Shown here: positions 61,226-64,000 of the stretch, one piece after another | Layout of the letters: each line of letters opens with the position of its first letter | How positions within the stretch are numbered: position 1 is the stretch's first letter | From: CAYMUL01 sp964393605 | Lineage (GTDB): Bacteria; Bacteroidota; Ignavibacteria; Ignavibacteriales; Ignavibacteriaceae | Direction of reading: 5' to 3' | NCBI GenBank assembly: GCA_964393605.1 | Contig: CAYMUL010000016.1 | Location: forward strand, 3,793-67,792 | Length of the DNA: 64,000 bases | Made by a program: the position numbers and the translations under genes | Notes under the pieces: model-generated | Database searches by the model: none | The model's input: only the letters and a program-made list of their open reading frames with translations | Told to the model about the DNA's origin: nothing

Positions 61226-62179
61226 ATGAAAAATCCTAAATTACTTGAACAAATTTCTTTAACGATGCGCGCTGAACATTACAGCGGTAAAACCGAAGAA
61301 GCATATCGCGGTTGGATAAAGCGATATATACTTTTCCATAACAAAAGACATCCCAACGAAATGGGAGCGAGTGAGATTCAATCCTTTATTAATGCGCTTG
61401 CCGTAGAGCGCAATGTTTCTTCTTCAACCCAAAATCAAGCTCTGCAAGCAGTTTTATTTCTTTACAAAAAAATACTAAAAAAAGATGTTGGTTGGATTGA
61501 AGAAATTAAGAGAACTTCGCGAATAAAACACTTACCTGTTGTTTTTTCCAAGTTGGAAGTAAATAAAATTTTTACACACTTAAGTGGCTTGCCTAAGTTA
61601 ATTGTATCCTTGCTTTATGGCGGGGGACTAAGATTATCAGAAGCGCTTCGATTAAGAATTAAAGATATTGACTTCGATTATAAGCAAATAATTGTGCGAG
61701 ATGGAAAAGGAGAAAAGGACAGACACACGATTTTGCCAACGTCGGTTATACAGGAATTGAAAAACCATTTGAATAAAATTTATTTACAGCACAAAGAAGA
61801 TTTGAGGCGCGGACGAGGCGAAACAATCCTTCCGTACGCGCTTAAGAAAAAATATACAAACGCGGGAAAAGAATTTGGTTGGCAATATGCCTTCCCGGCA
61901 GAAAAATTTATTAAAGAAAAAGAAAGCGGGCTAGTGGTAAGGTGGCATATCCACGAATCTACAATTCAAAGAGCCGTAAAAGAGGCCATCAAGAAAGCCG
62001 CAATTATAAAACCCGGAAGCCCGCACACTTTTAGGCATTCTTTTGCCACGCATTTGCTTGAAAATGGTTACGACATTAGAACAATACAGGAATTACTTGG
62101 ACACCAATCTGTAAAAACCACAATGATTTACACGCATGTTTTGAACAAAGGACTGGGTGTTAAAAGTCCCTTAGACTGA
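61226..62179 (+). CDS. intI: Integron integrase IntI
   Basis: A 317-residue tyrosine recombinase. Catalytic residues are R136 (GGGLRLSEAL), a Lys near 161-164 (DGKGEKDRH), H267 and R270 (SPHTFRHSFATHLL), H293 (LLGHQS) and nucleophile Y302 (TTMIYTHVLN). Residues ~197-240 (ETILPYALKKKYTNAGKEFG and WQYAFP) are the extra segment that distinguishes IntI from XerC/D and binds extrahelical attC bases; the KSPLD end is also typical. IntI recombines folded single-stranded attC sites with attI. Transcription is in the same direction as the downstream cassette genes. Confidence 0.93.
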   Translation: MKNPKLLEQISLTMRAEHYSGKTEEAYRGWIKRYILFHNKRHPNEMGASEIQSFINALAVERNVSSSTQNQALQAVLFLYKKILKKDVGWIEEIKRTSRIKHLPVVFSKLEVNKIFTHLSGLPKLIVSLLYGGGLRLSEALRLRIKDIDFDYKQIIVRDGKGEKDRHTILPTSVIQELKNHLNKIYLQHKEDLRRGRGETILPYALKKKYTNAGKEFGWQYAFPAEKFIKEKESGLVVRWHIHESTIQRAVKEAIKKAAIIKPGSPHTFRHSFATHLLENGYDIRTIQELLGHQSVKTTMIYTHVLNKGLGVKSPLD

Positions 62180-62251
62180 TTTATGAAAGGATTATAGATA
62201 TGCACACCCTATTTTTAAAAAATGAATTTATAAAACAAAATCGAAACAATT

Positions 62252-62289
62252 GGAACGTAGATATGCAGCTGCACGCATATCTACGTTCC
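62252..62289. repeat. Hairpin with 15-bp stem downstream of intI
   Basis: GGAACGTAGATATGC (62252-62266) pairs with GCATATCTACGTTCC (62275-62289) around an 8-base loop. The inner 28 bases begin GTAGA and end TCTAC, the same length and ends as the palindrome in the RAYT gene at 45381. It lies between the integrase and the junction, so it could be the integrase terminator or a REP-like insertion near attI. Confidence 0.8.
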
Positions 62290-62321
62290 TTAACTAATAA
62301 TTCTGTGCAGTATAAGTAATA

Positions 62322-62328
62322 GTTAGGC
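62322..62328 (+). other. Putative attI/cassette junction (GTTAGGC core site)
   Basis: GTTAGGC fits the GTTRRRY core in which IntI cuts between G and TT. It is the exact reverse complement of the GCCTAAC at the start of the candidate attC at 63932, as expected for the paired boxes of one cassette family. It lies 143 bases past intI, before the first cassette gene. attI sites have little consensus, so the rest of the site cannot be drawn. Confidence 0.6.
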
Positions 62329-62407
62329 ATTTTGGCTTAACGGCAATGCGGCGAATGTCTGACTTTAATTTGTAAAAGCGTTGCCAAATTAAAGTTAGGA
62401 GTCTATT
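62322..62407 (+). promoter_or_regulatory. 5' untranslated region of the cassette, with inverted repeat
   Basis: ACTTTAATTTG (62362-62372) and CAAATTAAAGT (62385-62395) pair over 11 bp just before the ribosome site (TTAGGAG) and ATG of the first cassette gene, and can hide that site. This may control translation of the cassette genes (inference). Confidence 0.4.
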
Positions 62408-62908
62408 ATGAAAAATTTATTCTCTGTTTTTTTCGTGTTGGTTCTTTCTATTGTTCTTTTCAATGCTTGCGGTGTTACAGCAATAATGACAGACTATCCT
62501 CAAGCGTCTCCTGGATTTGAACCAAAATATACTTATAGTGTATCTCAAGACTTGTTGTGGTCAAAAATTATTAATGTTCTTACAGTTGAAAGAATTGGCG
62601 TCGCCAAAAATGATAAGTCGATTAATCTTATCGAAAGCGAATTTGTTAACGCTGGATTCGAGAAAATCGAAGGTGGGCAGAAAGAGTTAAGATATAACTA
62701 TACGTTTACAGTTGAAAAAGTAAATGACAATTCAACTAAACTAAACATCATTGTTAAACTTGAATCAAAATCAAATGTTAGAGGAAGTATTCTAGATTGG
62801 CACGATATAAGCAAAGAAAATATGAAGCTTGTGAATAGAATTGAAAAAGCTATGTTTGAAAAAATTGAGAATAGCTTATCAACTAATCCAACAAATACAT
62901 CAAATTAA
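62408..62908 (+). CDS. Cassette lipoprotein, unknown function
   Basis: A 166-residue lipoprotein with lipobox LFNAC (Cys21) and a compact beta-alpha domain (YTYSVSQDLLWSKIINVL, KSINLIESEFVNAGFEK, KELRYNYTFTVEKVNDN, TKLNIIVKLESKS). The layout, with a repeated strand-helix pattern after the lipobox, resembles BamC-like/DUF lipoproteins, but no family is assigned. First gene of the cassette, with TTAGGAG before the ATG. Confidence 0.85.
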   Translation: MKNLFSVFFVLVLSIVLFNACGVTAIMTDYPQASPGFEPKYTYSVSQDLLWSKIINVLTVERIGVAKNDKSINLIESEFVNAGFEKIEGGQKELRYNYTFTVEKVNDNSTKLNIIVKLESKSNVRGSILDWHDISKENMKLVNRIEKAMFEKIENSLSTNPTNTSN

Positions 62909-62933
62909 CTTTCAGTATAAAAAGGAGCAAACA

Positions 62934-63167
62934 ATGGACGATTCAAGAAGAGAACAACTAGAAGCTGAAAAGAAAGCTATGATTGAACGCCTTAAAAAGA
63001 AAATACTTTTTTCTAATGTCGGCTATATCATCATCATCATTTTCATTTTGCTAGCGTTGTTTACAAAAGGTCCGTTTTGGATTGGACTTATCGGTTTACC
63101 ATTAAACTATTTTTGGAATAAAGAACTACAAAAAAAATTAAAACAAGTCGAACAACAGAAAATATAA
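62934..63167 (+). CDS. Cassette small membrane protein
   Basis: 77 residues from the ATG at 62934 (AAAAGGAG eight bases upstream), which is preferred over an earlier in-frame ATG inside the lipoprotein gene. An amphipathic charged N-terminus (DDSRREQLEAEKKAMIERLK) leads to two short hydrophobic stretches (NVGYIIIIIFILLALF and FWIGLIGLPLNYFW), then a Lys-rich tail. Probably a two-helix inner-membrane protein. No family recognised. Confidence 0.8.
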   Translation: MDDSRREQLEAEKKAMIERLKKKILFSNVGYIIIIIFILLALFTKGPFWIGLIGLPLNYFWNKELQKKLKQVEQQKI

Positions 63168-63181
63168 TTCTTGAGGTGGTT

Positions 63182-63355
63182 ATGTCAGATGATTATTGTA
63201 AAAAATGTAAATCAAAATTAACTATATGCCCAACTTGCAAAGGTAAAGGTACAGTTTATAAAGGTTCTTTGATGAGTGGCTCTGGAGATAAACCCTGTCC
63301 AAATTGCAATGGAACTGGCAAACTCTGTCCCAAGCACGGAAATAATTGGGGCTGA
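63182..63355 (+). CDS. Solo DnaJ-type zinc finger protein (57 residues)
   Basis: MSDDYCKKCKSKLTICPTCK, then GKG, and CPNCNGTGKLCPKHG: ten cysteines in CxxC pairs, two of which read CxxCxGxG, the repeat of the DnaJ cysteine-rich domain. TTGAGGTGG precedes the ATG. Short, with no membrane segment. It stands directly before a J-domain gene, so the pair looks like the parts of a type I DnaJ on separate chains. Function is inferred from that context. Confidence 0.82.
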   Translation: MSDDYCKKCKSKLTICPTCKGKGTVYKGSLMSGSGDKPCPNCNGTGKLCPKHGNNWG

Positions 63356-63392
63356 TATTTTGAAACATTTTAAATAAAAAAGGAAACGGCTT

Positions 63393-63917
63393 ATGTCTTT
63401 TTCCTCGAAATACTATTACCAAATTCTTCAATTAGACCCCTTCGCTGAAAAAGAAGTAATTGAAGCAGCATACAAAAAACTAGCTCTAAAGTATCATCCA
63501 GATAAATATAATTCTGGTGATGCTAATAGAAAGATGCAAGAAATAAATGAAGCGTATTCTGTGTTAATAGATACAAATAGAAGGTCTGAATATGATGAAT
63601 GGTTAAACGCTCAGAATAATTACCAACATAACGACGACGAAGATTTTGACGTTTCTGAAAACGACGAATTCGCAAACGACAATACTTATCCTTCTCATTT
63701 CGTTGTTCCTAAAACCATCGAAGAAAAATTCAGCAAAAAATTTGGATGGATAGGTGTATTTATTGGCATACTTGTATCATTGCTATATTCTCTCGGCGGA
63801 AGGCATTGGATCCAAGATTTTATTCTCGGCTTAATCATTACAATTCCAGTAGGAGGTTTTCTTGGAGGAATAGTTGGTCATATTTACGGACTTGTAAAAA
63901 AGAAAAAGTATAATTAA
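63393..63917 (+). CDS. Membrane-anchored J-domain protein
   Basis: A 174-residue protein. The J-domain fills residues 5-68 (YYQILQLDPFAEKEVIEAAY, then LKYHPDKYN with H35-P36-D37, then INEAYSVLID), so it should stimulate an Hsp70. An acidic linker (residues ~75-100) leads to two C-terminal membrane helices (GWIGVFIGILVSLLYSLGG and FILGLIITIPVGGFLGGIVG) and KKKKYN. AAAAAAGGAAACGG precedes the ATG. A membrane-tethered co-chaperone is likely; the client is unknown. Last gene of the cassette. Confidence 0.9.
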   Translation: MSFSSKYYYQILQLDPFAEKEVIEAAYKKLALKYHPDKYNSGDANRKMQEINEAYSVLIDTNRRSEYDEWLNAQNNYQHNDDEDFDVSENDEFANDNTYPSHFVVPKTIEEKFSKKFGWIGVFIGILVSLLYSLGGRHWIQDFILGLIITIPVGGFLGGIVGHIYGLVKKKKYN

Positions 63918-63931
63918 TCGTGCGTAAAAAT

Positions 63932-64000
63932 GCCTAACAAGTTTTTACTAATGAACTCACTCCTGTAACTGTGGAGAGAGAGTAAGTCCGAAACGTTTTG
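63932..64000 (+). other. attC-like site, 5' part, truncated by window end
   Basis: GCCTAAC (63932-63938, fits RYYYAAC) begins 14 bases after the J-domain gene. The following bases form an imperfect hairpin: TTACT/AGTAA and CTCACTCC/GGAGAGAG around TGTAACTGT, with unpaired bases as in attC. The last base, G64000, would be the G of a terminal GTTAGGC, giving a site of about 75 bases, within the normal range. The prediction is that TTAGGC follows outside the window. Confidence 0.65.

Larger units (their letters stand above)
61226..64000 (+). mobile_element. Chromosomal integron, inverse orientation, continuing past the window
   Basis: Integron integrase, a GTTAGGC junction 143 bases after it, four small plus-strand genes and the 5' half of an attC-like hairpin ending at the window edge. 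In most integrons the integrase is divergent from the cassettes; here it is in the same direction, as reported for Treponema denticola. The number of further cassettes is not visible. Confidence 0.75.

Noticed and set aside
62335..62400. Second attC-like site from GCTTAAC to GTTAGGA ahead of the lipoprotein gene
   Set aside because: The boxes do not pair well, the inner arms (L'' and L') are not complementary, and the last base breaks GTTRRRY. The inverted repeat there is better read as a leader hairpin.

Overview
The window is a low-GC, gene-dense piece of a Bacteroidota/Chlorobi-group chromosome, most likely an Ignavibacteria (Ignavibacteriota) draft or metagenome-assembled genome. The basis is: several large secreted proteins ending in a type IX secretion (Por) sorting domain of the FPNPFNP type, DUF5916/DUF4097/T9SS gene sets, A/T-rich leaders, LPS-type glycosyltransferases plus LptE (Gram-negative envelope), and abundant short palindromic repeats. 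A run of exactly 100 N at 1144-1243 is a scaffold gap.

Layout. 1-833 is the start of a LolC/E-type lipoprotein-export permease cut by the window edge. 984-1772 is a tRNA operon (Pro, Arg, His, Glu) whose leader holds tandem truncated copies of the 5' half of tRNA-Pro. 1845-3494 is an exported amidohydrolase. 3630-9193 (minus) is a tight six-gene operon: three GT9 heptosyltransferase-like enzymes, a homocysteine S-methyltransferase-family protein, IspE and a lipoprotein amidase. 9237-15489 (plus) is prmC-dtd-metalloenzyme-comEC-purK-purE. 15607-18928 holds a T9SS-exported protein and a GH13 amylase. 19.0-20.1 kb is a repeat-rich patch with a HigBA-type toxin-antitoxin pair. 20392-25899 is an ECF sigma factor, its HEAT-repeat anti-sigma factor, a DUF4097 repeat protein and a DUF5916 outer-membrane protein. 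26.2-33.7 kb carries a B12-type radical SAM enzyme, a two-component system, a large GHL10/T9SS protein and a palindrome-rich intergenic region. 33.7-41.6 kb contains PhoH, HU, a glycosyltransferase/methyltransferase pair, a GroES-like protein, HutH, HflX and two small proteins. 41.8-46.6 kb has a YCF48-like T9SS protein, an exported RidA, FumC, a broken REP-associated transposase and an SPFH protein. 46.8-49.2 kb is an accessory patch (ParA ATPase plus unknown partner, then repeats). 49.3-59.7 kb is MiaB, SPOR, MBL, a sigma-54 activator and an envelope operon (LptE, GT2, TPR, Mpg, GT9, DUF3108, CPBP protease, DUF2007). 59.8-60.8 kb is a TetR regulator and a META lipoprotein.

The most notable region is 61.2 kb to the right edge: an integron integrase with the IntI-specific insert, followed on the same strand by a GTTAGGC junction and a candidate gene cassette of about 1.7 kb. 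The cassette encodes four tightly spaced small genes (lipoprotein, small membrane protein, a solo DnaJ-type zinc finger, a membrane-anchored J-domain protein) and closes with the 5' part of an attC-like hairpin that starts with GCCTAAC and is cut by the window end. The integrase and cassette share orientation, the 'inverse' arrangement. This looks like the left end of a chromosomal integron whose array continues outside the window.

How the genes work together: most of the window is housekeeping plus cell-envelope biogenesis (LPS core sugars, LptE, lipoprotein export, peptidoglycan turnover, T9SS cargo). Accessory content is confined to short patches marked by palindromes, a RAYT fossil, a TA pair, a ParA locus and the integron.
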